Shown here: positions 8,427 to 17,296 of the stretch, in pieces
Layout of the letters: the number at the start of each line of letters is the position of its first letter
Position numbering within the stretch: position 1 is the stretch's first letter
Origin: Thermosynechococcaceae cyanobacterium MS004
GTDB lineage: Bacteria > Cyanobacteriota > Cyanobacteriia > Thermosynechococcales > Thermosynechococcaceae
Assembly (NCBI GenBank): GCA_022402525.1
Contig: JAKRSB010000112.1
Span: 1-64,000, forward strand
Direction of reading: 5' to 3'
Length of the DNA: 64,000 nt
Notes under the pieces: generated by a model
The model's input: the letters and a program-made list of their open reading frames with translations, nothing else
Databases searched by the model: none
What the model was told of the DNA's origin: nothing
Translations under genes and position numbers: made by a program

Positions 8427-9803
8427 ATGAGCCTTTGCATTAACCCCAGCTGTGCCAGTCCCCAAAACTCAGACGAACAGCTTTTTTGCAGCAGCTGTGG
8501 CTCCGAAACCCTGCTAGAAGGCCGATACCGCGTTATCCGTATGCTGGGGGAAGGTGGCTTTGGCAAAACCTACGAGGTCACTGACCTTGACAGCGTTGTG
8601 AAGGTACTGAAGATCCTGACCCGCAATGAGCCGAAGTATGTTGAGCTTTTTCAGCGAGAAGCCCAGGTCTTAAGCCAACTGAATCACCCTGGTATTCCTG
8701 CGGTTGAGCCAAACGCCTACTTTACCTTCCGCCCCAAAAATGAGCCAGAACCTTTGTATTGTCTAGTCATGGAGAAAATTACCGGGCTAGACCTCCAAAA
8801 ATATTTGCGACAGCGCGGTAGCCCAATTGATCAAAACTTAGCCCTTCAATGGTTGATTCAATTGGCCAGAATCTTAAAGGCTGTGCATTCTCAAAACTTT
8901 CTGCATCGTGATATTAAGCCTTCTAACATCATGCTCAAGGCAGATGGCCATCTTTCGCTGATCGATTTTGGCACCGTGCGCTCTATTACCAATATCTATG
9001 GCGGCATTGAGGAGCCCTCTCAAGCCACGCGCATTATGTCTGCTCTTTACACCCCGATTGAGCAAATGAAAGGCAAGCCTCTTCCTCAGTCAGACTTTTT
9101 TGCCATGGGTCGAACATTTGTCTATCTGTTGACGGGTCAGGAATTAGCCGACATGTATGACCCTGACACAGACGAGCTTAATTGGCGCAGTTTGGTGCCG
9201 AACCTTTCCCCGTTACTTGCAGATTTCATAGACCAGATGATGTCTCCGTTGGCGTCTCGACGGCCTGTAAATGGAGATGTATTGCTCCACAAGCTCTTTG
9301 AAATTCAGAGGCAGCTTTTGACTTCCGCCACTACCCTGCCTCAGCAAATGGGCAATGCGCCCACCGTGTTGGCTTTTCCCCGTCAAGACTTGGGCGCAAA
9401 TCTTGGCATAAGCCCTAGAAGTGGGCCAGAGAAGGGGGTCAATGCAGCTCCCGCCAACGCCGAGATGGTACCCTCTCAATCTAATTCTTCTCAATCTAAT
9501 CCTTCTCAATCTAATCTTTCTCAATCTAATCTTTCTCAATCTAATCCTTCTCAATCTAATCCTTCTCAATTTAATGTCTCTCAGCCGTCCTCCGGTAGTG
9601 TTTCAACGCCAGCCATTCGGCCAGAATTTGCCCTCCGCTGCCAGCAGGAATTAGCGGAGTTCATTGGCCCGATCGCCTCTATTGTGTGCCAGCGTGCTCT
9701 ACGTCAAAAGCCTCCCCTCTCGGAGCGTGATTTTGTTGAAGCTCTCGCTCAGCAAATCAGTTCCTCAGAAGACGCACAAAGCTTTCGGCGGCGCATGAGC
9801 TAG
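8427..9803 (+). CDS. Eukaryotic-type Ser/Thr protein kinase with N-terminal zinc ribbon
   Basis: 458 residues from the ATG at 8427; an upstream GTG adds five residues and lacks support. A zinc-ribbon-like Cys set (C4, C9, C21, C24) precedes the kinase fold, an arrangement common in cyanobacterial Hanks-type kinases. Kinase motifs are complete: glycine loop LGEGGFGKTYEV (40-51), Lys59, HRDIKPSN with catalytic Asp162, and DFG at 180-182, then YTPIEQMKGKPLPQSDFFAMG as activation/peptide-binding region. A Ser/Gln/Asn repeat linker follows. A C-terminal helical domain (ALRCQQELAEFIGPIASIV) resembles the small effector-associated domain at the end of many such kinases. No membrane segment is seen, so it is probably cytosolic. 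Its target is unknown. Confidence 0.93.
   Translation: MSLCINPSCASPQNSDEQLFCSSCGSETLLEGRYRVIRMLGEGGFGKTYEVTDLDSVVKVLKILTRNEPKYVELFQREAQVLSQLNHPGIPAVEPNAYFTFRPKNEPEPLYCLVMEKITGLDLQKYLRQRGSPIDQNLALQWLIQLARILKAVHSQNFLHRDIKPSNIMLKADGHLSLIDFGTVRSITNIYGGIEEPSQATRIMSALYTPIEQMKGKPLPQSDFFAMGRTFVYLLTGQELADMYDPDTDELNWRSLVPNLSPLLADFIDQMMSPLASRRPVNGDVLLHKLFEIQRQLLTSATTLPQQMGNAPTVLAFPRQDLGANLGISPRSGPEKGVNAAPANAEMVPSQSNSSQSNPSQSNLSQSNLSQSNPSQSNPSQFNVSQPSSGSVSTPAIRPEFALRCQQELAEFIGPIASIVCQRALRQKPPLSERDFVEALAQQISSSEDAQSFRRRMS
9475..9575. repeat. 15-bp in-frame tandem repeat in the kinase linker
   Basis: About seven consecutive copies of a unit close to TCTCAATCTAATCCT encode repeated SQSNP/SQSNL pentapeptides between the kinase domain and the C-terminal domain. 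Copies differ by one or two bases, which implies recent expansion. Confidence 0.9.
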
Positions 9804-9849
9804 TTTGTGCCATGACGCTTTGGATAAATGCAGAGGGTCAGGCAGAAGC

Positions 9850-9883
9850 CAGCAATCCCATCAGCAATCCCATCAGCAATCCC
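9850..9883. repeat. 12-bp tandem repeat after the kinase gene
   Basis: Almost three perfect copies of CAGCAATCCCAT lie in the spacer between the kinase gene and the phosphatase gene. Confidence 0.9.
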
Positions 9884-10004
9884 AAGCTAGAGCTGAGCTG
9901 AAAGCGTTTTAGCCGAGTCATGCCTATCCGTGGCGCTTGTACTGAACGTCCCAGGTCACGGAGCCCGTTTTCCAAGATGCACCAGAGAAAAAAAGGAATC
10001 CGTC

Positions 10005-10517
10005 ATGCCGATCGCCCTTTATTTAATTCGTCACGGCATTGCCACGGAGCGAGATTCAGGGATAGATGATCGCGATCGCCCTTTGACTCCCAAAGGCCGT
10101 CAGAAAGCCCAAGCGATCGCCCAGCAGCTTAAGGCATTGGGCCTAGACTTTGACGAAATTTTGACCAGCCCGCTGCTGCGCGCCACCCAGACTGCTGAAA
10201 TTTTGCTAGGAGCAGGGCTATCGGCGCAAATGAGCATTACCCATAGCCTTGCGCCCTTGGGCTCCTTCAGCGACTGGCTGGCTTGGCTGCGAGGTTATGA
10301 TGCAGAAAGACAGAATCAAAAAACAACGATCGCCCTTGTCGGCCACGAGCCAGACTTGAGCCAGTGGGCAGAACTCCTGCTGTGGGGAGAGTCTAGGGGC
10401 GTACTCCAGCTCAAAAAAGGAGGCATCCTTGGGCTGAATATTGCTGACCCGGCCGATCCTCTGGGAAATAGCATTCTGTTTTGGTTAACACCGCCGCGAT
10501 TTCTGGTTTCGTCGTAA
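10005..10517 (+). CDS. sixA: SixA-type phosphohistidine phosphatase
   Basis: 170 residues. The start is the ATG at 10005, which has AAAAGGAAT just upstream; the open frame extends a further 25 codons upstream without a good start. It belongs to the histidine phosphatase superfamily: LIRHG at residues 7-11 gives the phospho-accepting His10, and ALVGHEPDLS gives the second catalytic His114. TSPLLRATQTAEIL carries the conserved phosphate-binding Arg. The short length and the GHEPDLS motif match SixA, which removes phosphate from phosphohistidine on phosphorelay proteins. The substrate in this organism is inferred only. Confidence 0.9.
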   Translation: MPIALYLIRHGIATERDSGIDDRDRPLTPKGRQKAQAIAQQLKALGLDFDEILTSPLLRATQTAEILLGAGLSAQMSITHSLAPLGSFSDWLAWLRGYDAERQNQKTTIALVGHEPDLSQWAELLLWGESRGVLQLKKGGILGLNIADPADPLGNSILFWLTPPRFLVSS

Positions 10518-10607
10518 TCTCTTAAATCGTAAAGAGAGAAGAACCTTAAGGCCTTTGCGAAGGCAGCATCGCGATCGCGGTTCGGCTCACGCACTTGGAG
10601 TATCACC

Positions 10608-11753
10608 ATGACCGTTTGTGACTATCAACCTGGTTTAGAAGGCATTCCAGCCGCCCAGTCCCAAATTAGCTTTGTCGATGGACAAGCAGGGCTGCTGGCC
10701 TATCGCGGGATACCCATTCATGACCTAGCCCAGCACAGCAGCTTTTTAGAAACCGCCTATCTTCTGATTTGGGGGCAACTACCCACCCACGAAGAACTCG
10801 AAGCCTTTGAGCATGAAATCACTTTCCATCGCCGGGTTAAGTACCGCATCCGCGACATGATGAAATGCTTCCCAGAAAGCGGACACCCGATGGATGCGCT
10901 CCAGGCCTCTGCTGCGGCGCTAGGTCTATTTTATTCTCAGCGCAACCTCGAAGACCCGGCCTATATTCGCGCAGCCGTCGTGCGGCTGCTGGCTAAAATT
11001 CCCACCATGGTTGCGGCATTTCGCCATATTCGGAAGGGGAATGACCCCGTAACGCCCAGGGATGACCTCGGCTATTCGGCTAATTTCCTCTACATGCTCA
11101 ACGAACAAGAAACTGACCCCTTCTTGTCCCGTATATTTGATGTCTGCCTCATCCTCCACGCTGAACATTCTATGAACGCCTCCACCTTCTCCGCCAGGGT
11201 CACGGCCTCCACCCTCACCGATCCCTACGCGATCGTCGCCTCAGCCGTGGGCACTCTAGGCGGGCCGCTCCACGGCGGTGCCAACGAAGAAGTGGTCACT
11301 ATGCTGGAAGAGATTGGCTCTGTGGAGAATGTCGCAGGCTTTGTGGAAGATCGCATTGCCCGCAAGGCAAAATTCATGGGCTTTGGCCACCGCGTCTATA
11401 AGGTCAAAGACCCCAGAGCCACGATTTTGCAGAAGCTCGTCGAAGACATGATGGCGCGCTACGGCAGCGATCGCGACTACGATATTGCCTGCGAGCTTGA
11501 ACGAGTTCTGGCCGAAAAACTGGGGCATAAAGGCATTTACCCCAATGTTGACTTTTACTCTGGCCTCATCTATCGCCGACTGGGCATTCCCACCGATTTG
11601 TTTACCCCCATTTTTGCGATCGCCCGTGTTGCTGGGTGGCTCGCCCACTGGAAAGAGCAGCTTGAAGCCAACCGCATCTATCGTCCTGCCCAAAACTACG
11701 TCGGGCTGCACCATCAGCCGTTTATTCCCATTGAAAAGCGCGGACTAGAATAG
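10608..11753 (+). CDS. gltA: Citrate synthase
   Basis: 381 residues, the length of the short type I-like bacterial enzyme and its 2-methylcitrate relatives. It condenses acetyl-CoA and oxaloacetate, the entry step of the cytosolic TCA pathway. Active-site residues are visible: His187 in LHAEHSMNAS, His222 in GPLHGGANEE, His261 in GFGHRVYKVKDPRA and Asp315 in PNVDFYSG. The ATG is preceded by GGAG about ten bases upstream. A 200-bp spacer separates it from the ndh genes. Citrate against methylcitrate specificity cannot be settled by eye, but cyanobacteria normally carry this as their single citrate synthase. Confidence 0.95.
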   Translation: MTVCDYQPGLEGIPAAQSQISFVDGQAGLLAYRGIPIHDLAQHSSFLETAYLLIWGQLPTHEELEAFEHEITFHRRVKYRIRDMMKCFPESGHPMDALQASAAALGLFYSQRNLEDPAYIRAAVVRLLAKIPTMVAAFRHIRKGNDPVTPRDDLGYSANFLYMLNEQETDPFLSRIFDVCLILHAEHSMNASTFSARVTASTLTDPYAIVASAVGTLGGPLHGGANEEVVTMLEEIGSVENVAGFVEDRIARKAKFMGFGHRVYKVKDPRATILQKLVEDMMARYGSDRDYDIACELERVLAEKLGHKGIYPNVDFYSGLIYRRLGIPTDLFTPIFAIARVAGWLAHWKEQLEANRIYRPAQNYVGLHHQPFIPIEKRGLE

Positions 11754-11954
11754 CGACACCGAATAGCGGCACTGAATAGTCTCCCAGATAGGCTCCCAAA
11801 TAGGTACCCAGATAGATTTCCAGGTAGATCTTCAAATAAATCCCAACCCAACCCCATCTACAGACGAACCCACACCGATATACTGTTAGGGAGAATTTTT
11901 ATAATGGGTTCCGTCGATCTGCTCCCATAACCTGTTAAACCAGAGTTGGAAATC

Positions 11955-13073
11955 ATGAATCCGGGTATTGACCTACAGCAACGCTTCATCGAAACCTTGA
12001 CCGACTTTGGCCTCTCTGACGGCATTTCCAAACTCATTTGGATGCCCGTCCCCATGCTGCTGATGATCTTTGGCGCAACGGTTGGCGTCTTGGTGTCGGT
12101 GTGGCTAGAGCGCAAAATTTCAGCCGCCGCCCAGCAGCGCATCGGGCCAGAATTTATCGGCCCCCTGGGCATTTTGGCACCGGTCGCCGACGGCATGAAG
12201 CTGGTCTTCAAAGAAGATGTCGTCCCTGCCAACTCAGATCCGTGGCTCTTTACCCTAGGGCCAGCCCTGGTCGTCATTCCAGTCTTTTTGTCCTACCTCA
12301 TTGTCCCCTTTGGCGAAAACCTCCTGGTGTCCAACGTTGGACTCGGTATTTTTCTCTGGATTGCCTTCTCCAGCATTGTCCCCATCGGGCTATTGATGTC
12401 TGGATATTCCTCGAACAATAAATATGCACTTCTGGGTGGGCTGCGTGCTGCGGCCCAGTCCATCAGCTACGAAATTCCGCTGGCGCTGGCTGTCTTGGCG
12501 ATCGTCATGATGTCCAATAGCCTCAGCACCGTAGAAATTGTGGAGAAACAGGCGGGTTACGGCATTCTGGGCTGGAACGTCTGGCGACAGCCCTTTGGCT
12601 TCATTTTGTTCTGGATTTCTGCCCTCGCTGAATGTGAACGCATTCCCTTTGACCTCCCCGAAGCCGAGGAGGAGTTGGTAGCGGGCTATCAGACTGAATA
12701 TTCCGGGATGAAGTTTGCGCTGTTTTACCTGGGCTCCTACGTGAACTTGGTGCTGTCTGCCTTGCTGGTTGCGGTGCTGTATTTTGGTGGCTGGGAACTG
12801 CCCATCCCCATTGAAACCCTGGCCGATCTGCTGCATATTCCCCAGGACAACGCGATCTTGCAGGTGGTGGATGCATCTCTAGGGATTACCATGACGTTGC
12901 TTAAGGCGTATTTCTTTTTATTCCTGGCAATTTTGCTGCGCTGGACTGTGCCACGGGTCAGGATTGATCAGCTTTTAGACTTAGGCTGGAAGTTTTTGCT
13001 TCCAGTGGGTTTGGCAAACCTTCTCATTACGGCAGGGCTTAAATTAACGCTTCCCTTTGCCTTTGGAGGCTAG
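11955..13073 (+). CDS. ndhA: NAD(P)H-quinone oxidoreductase subunit 1 (NdhA)
   Basis: 372 residues from the ATG at 11955. It is the NuoH-type membrane subunit that forms the quinone pocket at the interface with the peripheral arm of thylakoid NDH-1. Conserved features include [19 protein letters not shown], PDPx-like [11 protein letters not shown], and the acidic loop [20 protein letters not shown] that faces the quinone channel. About eight hydrophobic helices are visible. It is the first gene of the canonical cyanobacterial ndhA-I-G-E cluster, all four on the plus strand. Confidence 0.97.
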   Translation: MNPGIDLQQRFIETLTDFGLSDGISKLIWMPVPMLLMIFGATVGVLVSVWLERKISAAAQQRIGPEFIGPLGILAPVADGMKLVFKEDVVPANSDPWLFTLGPALVVIPVFLSYLIVPFGENLLVSNVGLGIFLWIAFSSIVPIGLLMSGYSSNNKYALLGGLRAAAQSISYEIPLALAVLAIVMMSNSLSTVEIVEKQAGYGILGWNVWRQPFGFILFWISALAECERIPFDLPEAEEELVAGYQTEYSGMKFALFYLGSYVNLVLSALLVAVLYFGGWELPIPIETLADLLHIPQDNAILQVVDASLGITMTLLKAYFFLFLAILLRWTVPRVRIDQLLDLGWKFLLPVGLANLLITAGLKLTLPFAFGG

Positions 13074-13179
13074 TGCGCTGGTGGCATTCATCCACGTCTA
13101 GCTTTAGTTCAGGGCTTTAGCCTTTAGAAAACCAGCTTCATCTTATCCAACTGAACCTAATGCTTGAGGGAACTCTAGG

Positions 13180-13797
13180 ATGCTGAAATTTTTAAATAAG
13201 GTGGGTGACTACGCCAAGGAAAGCGTACAGGCCGCGAAGTATATTGGCCAAGGTTTATCCGTGACCTTTGATCACATGCGCCGCCGCCCCATTACGGTGC
13301 AGTACCCTTACGAAAAACTCATTCCTTCAGAGCGCTTTAGAGGTCGGATTCATTTTGAGTTTGACAAGTGTATTTCCTGCGAAGTTTGCGTGCGTGTCTG
13401 CCCCATCAATCTGCCTGTAGTGGACTGGGAATTTAATAAGGAGCTGAAGAAGAAGCAGCTTAAGCACTACAGCATTGATTTTGGGGTCTGTATTTTCTGC
13501 GCTAACTGTGTGGAATACTGTCCCACTAACTGCCTTTCGGTCACTGAAGAATACGAGCTGGCGACCTTTGACCGCCACGAGCTGAATTTTGATAATGTGG
13601 CCATGGGCCGCCTGCCCTATAAAGTCACCGATGACCCCATGGTGACCCCCATTAGAGAGTTTGGCTATTTGCCAGCAGGCGTGATGGATGGTCACGAGCT
13701 TGCGGCCAATCAGCAAAGGGCCGGCCTTAGACCCGCAGCGATCGCCGAACAGAAAAAACTAGCCGAATCTGCTTCGGCACCCGAAGGAGGAGAATAA
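13180..13797 (+). CDS. ndhI: NAD(P)H-quinone oxidoreductase subunit I, 4Fe-4S protein
   Basis: 205 residues. Two [4Fe-4S] ligand sets are intact: Cys64, 67, 70, 74 ([12 protein letters not shown]) and Cys104, 107, 110, 114 ([12 protein letters not shown]). These carry electrons along the peripheral arm of NDH-1 toward plastoquinone. The N-terminal [20 protein letters not shown] is the usual cyanobacterial/plastid NdhI lead-in. It lies 106 bp after ndhA, and its final codons contain the AGGAGG ribosome site for ndhG. Confidence 0.97.
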   Translation: MLKFLNKVGDYAKESVQAAKYIGQGLSVTFDHMRRRPITVQYPYEKLIPSERFRGRIHFEFDKCISCEVCVRVCPINLPVVDWEFNKELKKKQLKHYSIDFGVCIFCANCVEYCPTNCLSVTEEYELATFDRHELNFDNVAMGRLPYKVTDDPMVTPIREFGYLPAGVMDGHELAANQQRAGLRPAAIAEQKKLAESASAPEGGE

Positions 13798-13800
13798 CCC

Positions 13801-14397
13801 GTGAATCTTGCTGAAGGCGTCCAGTTTGTTTCATTTATTATTTTGGCTGTGCTTGTTATTGGCGCAGCCTTGGGGGTCGTTCTGTTTGACAAAATTGTAT
13901 ACTCGGCCTTTTTGCTGGGGGGTGTCTTTATCAGCATTGCCGGCATCTATCTTCTGCAAAATGCAGACTTTGTTGCAGCTGCTCAAATTTTGGTCTACGT
14001 GGGTGCCATCAATGTGCTGATCTTGTTTGCCATCATGCTGGTAAATAAGAAAGAAAACTATGCCCCCATTCCCAGGCGCTGGATTCGGAAAGGGTCGGCA
14101 GCAGCGGTCTCCATTGGTCTTTTTGTGCTGCTCTCCATCATGCTGACGCGGACGCACTGGAGCGTTGACCTGTCGGTGGCTTCCCCAGCCTTACCCATTG
14201 AAACTATTGGAGAGCATTTGTTTAGCGACTATCTGCTGCCCTTTGAGCTGGCCTCGGTGCTGCTGCTGATGGCGCTGATTGGTGCGGTAGTGCTGGCTCG
14301 ACGCGAAGAGATTGAGGGTGAAACGACGGCGATCGTCGGAGAACTGCCTGCCCCCGCCCTAGAGCTGCCCGAACGCCCCCGTGAGCCCGTTGCCTAG
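13801..14397 (+). CDS. ndhG: NAD(P)H-quinone oxidoreductase subunit 6 (NdhG)
   Basis: 198 residues starting at a GTG three bases after the ndhI stop, with AGGAGG at the end of ndhI well placed as its ribosome site; translational coupling is likely. It is the NuoJ-type membrane subunit, with about five hydrophobic helices and the typical AAAQILVYVGAINVLILFAI helix. The C-terminal tail after the last helix is Pro/Glu-rich and variable. Confidence 0.96.
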   Translation: MNLAEGVQFVSFIILAVLVIGAALGVVLFDKIVYSAFLLGGVFISIAGIYLLQNADFVAAAQILVYVGAINVLILFAIMLVNKKENYAPIPRRWIRKGSAAAVSIGLFVLLSIMLTRTHWSVDLSVASPALPIETIGEHLFSDYLLPFELASVLLLMALIGAVVLARREEIEGETTAIVGELPAPALELPERPREPVA

Positions 14398-14488
14398 AGG
14401 TGTTGCTGTTGCCCTTGTGGTTGGGTCAGCAGCCTCTTGTTGATTGGTAATCGTTTCTTGTGAATGAAAATGTGGTGAAGGATTTACT

Positions 14489-14794
14489 ATGCCCCTTGAG
14501 TTTTTTTTAGTCTTGGCTGCGGCTCTATTCTGTATTGGAATTTATGGGCTAGTCACGAGTCGAAATGCCGTGCGAGTGTTGATGTCGATTGAGCTGCTCT
14601 TGAATGCGGTCAACCTCAATATGATTGCGTTTTCCAATTATCTAGATCGTCAGGCCATTAACGGTCAGGTTTTTTCAATTTTTGTCATTACCGTCGCCGC
14701 TGCTGAGGCTGCTGTTGGTCTTGCGATTATCCTATCGATTTACCGAAACCGAGACACGGTGGATATGGAGCAGTTTAATCTGCTGAAGTGGTAA
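14489..14794 (+). CDS. ndhE: NAD(P)H-quinone oxidoreductase subunit 4L (NdhE)
   Basis: 101 residues, the standard size for the NuoK-type subunit. It has three hydrophobic helices; the helix-2 glutamate in [14 protein letters not shown] and the helix-3 glutamate in [13 protein letters not shown] are the conserved proton-path residues. AAGGA lies 8 bp before the ATG. It is the last gene of ndhAIGE and is followed by a strong terminator. Confidence 0.97.
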   Translation: MPLEFFLVLAAALFCIGIYGLVTSRNAVRVLMSIELLLNAVNLNMIAFSNYLDRQAINGQVFSIFVITVAAAEAAVGLAIILSIYRNRDTVDMEQFNLLKW

Positions 14795-14825
14795 TATCTC
14801 ACCAAAAGAAGCGCGTTCATCGAAA

Positions 14826-14862
14826 CCACAAAAAGGGAGGCATTACGCCTCCCTTTTTGTGG
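14826..14862. terminator. Bidirectional terminator after ndhE
   Basis: A perfect 16-bp inverted repeat (CCACAAAAAGGGAGGC and its complement) with a 5-base loop. It gives a GGGAGGC stem followed by a T-run on the plus strand and, by symmetry, also on the minus strand. It closes the ndh cluster and could also stop transcripts from the opposite linker operon. Confidence 0.93.
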
Positions 14863-14899
14863 GGTTGGGTTGAACCTCAGCGGTGATGGTTGCTGATTA

Positions 14900-15054
14900 A
14901 CGTGAGTTCGATGATGCACTTGAAGCCCCTCACCCCAAACCCCTCGCCTTTGGGAGAGGGACTTAAGAGGCTTGATTGTCAATTGCCCCTCCTTCTCCCC
15001 AGGGAGAAGGAGGATGGGAGGATGAGGGGCGGTTGTTTCTGGTCGAACTCACGT
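14900..15054 (+). mobile_element. 155-bp MITE-like element, copy 1, with 7-bp target duplication
   Basis: Non-coding element with perfect 12-bp terminal inverted repeats ACGTGAGTTCGA. Inside lie a subterminal pair GCCCCTCA/TGAGGGGC, a hairpin CCCTC-(10 nt)-GAGGG, and a 12-bp hairpin CCTCCTTCTCCC-CA-GGGAGAAGGAGG. It is flanked by CTGATTA at 14893-14899 and 15055-15061. The right-hand CTGATTA contains the cpcD stop codon. It encodes no transposase, so mobilisation in trans is inferred. Related copies are at 44713 and 59650. Confidence 0.88.
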
Positions 15055-15058
15055 CTGA

Positions 15059-15355
15059 TTAGGCGTCAAAGGCAGCCGCGAGAGATTCTTCTGGCTCTTC
15101 TGACTTAGATTCTTGTGGCTGGTGGCTTCCTGCGGGGCGAATGCTGACAATAGTCCCGCCTTGACGGGTAATACGCTGCATTTCTTCATTCATGCGGCGA
15201 TAGGAAACCTGAATAAAAGTGCTGCCACTATTGCGAATTGGGAAGCTATTCTGATCTGAGAGATCGCTTTGGCGCAACCCCGTGACTTCGTACACAAACA
15301 GCCGATTTTCAGCAGCCGAAGCTGAACCCCTGACCAGTGCGGATTGTCCTAACAT
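15059..15355 (-). CDS. cpcD: Phycobilisome small rod-capping linker (CpcD)
   Basis: 98 residues. It consists of a CpcD-type linker domain: RLFVYEVTGLRQ, then SGSTFIQVSYRRMNEEMQRI, then QGGTIVSIRP. A short acidic tail follows. CpcD caps the distal end of phycocyanin rods and sets rod length. The ATG at 15355 has GAGGAG about 11 bases upstream. The TAA stop (15059-15061) is part of the target duplication of the adjacent mobile element, so the insertion left the protein end intact. It is the last gene of the linker cluster and is separated from the preceding cpcC by a large stem-loop. Confidence 0.93.
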   Translation of the reverse strand: MLGQSALVRGSASAAENRLFVYEVTGLRQSDLSDQNSFPIRNSGSTFIQVSYRRMNEEMQRITRQGGTIVSIRPAGSHQPQESKSEEPEESLAAAFDA

Positions 15356-15410
15356 ATTGTCAATTTCTCCTCAATGAGGTTCTTGAATTTTGTGCAGTTA
15401 CGAAATGAAG

Positions 15411-15493
15411 CAAAATCGCGAAAGGTAAGTTCTCTGACTTGTTAATACCTGAACAGTTATTACCTGAACAGTGGTCAACCTTTCGCGACTTTG
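15411..15493. promoter_or_regulatory. Long stem-loop between cpcC and cpcD
   Basis: CAAA-A-TCGCGAAAGGT at 15411-15426 pairs with ACCTTTCGCGA-C-TTTG at 15478-15493. This is 11 perfect pairs plus four more after one mismatch. The loop contains the direct repeat TACCTGAACAGT twice. There is no T-run, so a read-through, processing or mRNA-stability element that lowers cpcD relative to cpcC is more likely than a full terminator. Confidence 0.75.
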
Positions 15494-15528
15494 AGTCCCC
15501 CCGTAAACCTTATTTATTGAGCGATCAT

Positions 15529-16389
15529 TTATTGAGCAATTGAGACGCTGGCCACTTTGCCGCCTAGCTTATTAATGCGCTGAAGCGTCGAAGATAGGTC
15601 TTCGTAAGACACAATGTACTCTCGGCTGCTGCGGCGGATTTTGGGATAGCCTGGGTTACGAGTCCCCGAAACTTCAATGCGATAGAGGCGATCGCCAGAG
15701 CCGACCGCTGAGCGCCCAAAGGTACGATTGGGTGCAGTACCTTGCTTAGAGGCCTGGTAAGCAAACCCGTCGCTAGAAGCAGGGACAACCGCAGAGGCAC
15801 TGTTGCGCGCCAATTCAGCCGCAAGGTGAGGGCCAGACGCCACTTGAGCGCGATCGCTATTGGCATAGCCGCGATAGAGCTGAAAAATGCGCGTAAACCC
15901 GACGGTCTTTTGACCCTTTTGGGTCGAAAATCCGCGATAGTAAGGCACAATCGAGTCACCAAAGTTTTCGCTATATTCCTCAGAGTCGATGTAGGAATCC
16001 ACATCCGCATCAAAGCCCTGAGTCTCGTAGCGGTCGAGGTGCTCTACAATTTCGGACTCATCATAGGGCGCACGACCTAGGAAATGCTTAAAGTTCAGCT
16101 CAATTACCCGGCTATGAAAATTTGGGTAAAGGAACTTGCTTTTGTATAGCTCTGACTTTGCCACAGCGCGCACGAAGTCCCGCACGGTCACTTGGCCATT
16201 GGCCAGCAAAGATTCTAGCGCCGTGAGCCGCTCAGACTGCATCAGGTAGTCATTGCCAAGCACTTGGCGATAGACCGTTCTAATAATGCCCTTCGCATCG
16301 TCCGCAGACCAGTTTGCTCTTAGCTCTACTGGACTTGCATCGGTGTAGGCAGTTGTTCCCAATCGGGAAGCTGCGGTAGTAATCGCCAC
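15529..16389 (-). CDS. cpcC: Phycobilisome rod linker polypeptide, CpcC type
   Basis: 286 residues from the GTG at 16389. This start is chosen because AAGGAG lies 7 bases upstream and the resulting [11 protein letters not shown] is the usual CpcC N-terminus; an ATG 11 codons upstream lacks a ribosome site. Residues of about 20-180 are the PBS-linker domain ([54 protein letters not shown]). A C-terminal CpcD domain ([19 protein letters not shown]) follows. It joins phycocyanin hexamers in peripheral rods. It is a close paralogue of the gene upstream. Confidence 0.94.
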   Translation of the reverse strand: MAITTAASRLGTTAYTDASPVELRANWSADDAKGIIRTVYRQVLGNDYLMQSERLTALESLLANGQVTVRDFVRAVAKSELYKSKFLYPNFHSRVIELNFKHFLGRAPYDESEIVEHLDRYETQGFDADVDSYIDSEEYSENFGDSIVPYYRGFSTQKGQKTVGFTRIFQLYRGYANSDRAQVASGPHLAAELARNSASAVVPASSDGFAYQASKQGTAPNRTFGRSAVGSGDRLYRIEVSGTRNPGYPKIRRSSREYIVSYEDLSSTLQRINKLGGKVASVSIAQ

Positions 16390-16422
16390 AAATTTTCTCC
16401 TTAAAGTCAATGAAAAATGCAC

Positions 16423-16482
16423 CTCAGCTTAAATTAGGCTGAGAATTAGGTAGGCGGGGGATTAGGTAGGCAGGGGATTAGG
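16423..16482. promoter_or_regulatory. Small hairpin and tandem repeat between the two cpcC genes
   Basis: CTCAGC pairs with GCTGAG around a 9-base loop (16423-16443). Next to it GATTAGGTAGGC-like units repeat about three times (16445-16482), overlapping the last codons of the upstream linker gene. A post-transcriptional role is possible but not shown. Confidence 0.45.
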
Positions 16483-17296
16483 CTGCGGAAATACTCGTCA
16501 CTCGCCCCCCCTGTTTATTGAGGCGCTGGAGTGTTGGGGAAAGCTGCTCGTAAGAGACCAGATACTCTCGCACTGTGGCTCTAATTTGAGGGGTGCGGGT
16601 ACGGCCGCTCTGGATGACTTTCACGCGGTAAAGCTGGCCACGCGTTCCGCCCGTCGTTCCGGCGAGTCCTTTCCCATGGTGAGGCGTGCGCACCGCATTC
16701 GCTAGGTTGAGCGCTAAGTCTTCCGTTAGCCAAGCTGATTTGTTCTTAGACTGCGCGCGATCGCTATTGGCATAGCCGCGATAGAGCTGAAAAATCCGGT
16801 TAAAGCCCACGGTCTTTTGACCCTTTTGGGTCGAAAATCCGCGATAGTAGGGGACAATTGAGTCGCCAAAGCTTTCTTGATATTCTGTTGAATCAATATA
16901 GGAATTAATTTCAGCGTCGTAGCCATGGTGGATGTAGCGGTTGACGTGCTCTGTAATTTCAGACTCGTCGTAGGGCGCACGGCCCAATAAATGCTTAAAG
17001 TTCAGTTCAATAAAGCGAACCTGGGGGCTACCGTAAAAAAACTTGTTGCGATAGAGCTCTGAGAGTGCAACAGTGCGGACAAAATCTCGCACTGAAATAT
17101 CGCCCTGACGCAGCAGCGACTCCGCACTGGTCAAACGCTCAGATTCCATAATGTGGTCATGACCTAAAACCTGGCGATAGGACGCCCAGATCGCAGCATT
17201 CACTTCATCTTCAGACCGATGGACTCGGAGTTCCACTGGCTTCATATTGGCGTATGGCTCAAATCCAAGCTGCTGTGCAGCAATAGAACTTGTCAT
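16478..17296 (-). CDS. cpcC: Phycobilisome rod linker polypeptide, second CpcC-type paralogue
   Basis: 272 residues from the ATG at 17296 ([20 protein letters not shown]), which has TAGGAG 8 bases upstream; the open frame reaches 17368 but without a ribosome site. Domain order is the same as its neighbour: PBS-linker domain ([54 protein letters not shown]) then a CpcD-like C-terminal domain ([19 protein letters not shown]). Two such linkers usually serve successive rod discs. It is first in the minus-strand cluster cpcC-cpcC-cpcD. The phycocyanin subunit genes cpcBA that normally precede it are not in the 800 bp upstream. Confidence 0.93.
   Translation of the reverse strand: MTSSIAAQQLGFEPYANMKPVELRVHRSEDEVNAAIWASYRQVLGHDHIMESERLTSAESLLRQGDISVRDFVRTVALSELYRNKFFYGSPQVRFIELNFKHLLGRAPYDESEITEHVNRYIHHGYDAEINSYIDSTEYQESFGDSIVPYYRGFSTQKGQKTVGFNRIFQLYRGYANSDRAQSKNKSAWLTEDLALNLANAVRTPHHGKGLAGTTGGTRGQLYRVKVIQSGRTRTPQIRATVREYLVSYEQLSPTLQRLNKQGGRVTSISAA

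Noticed and set aside
9475-9575. Possible CRISPR-like array
   Set aside because: The repeats are head-to-tail without spacers and lie in frame inside a kinase gene, so it is a simple tandem repeat.
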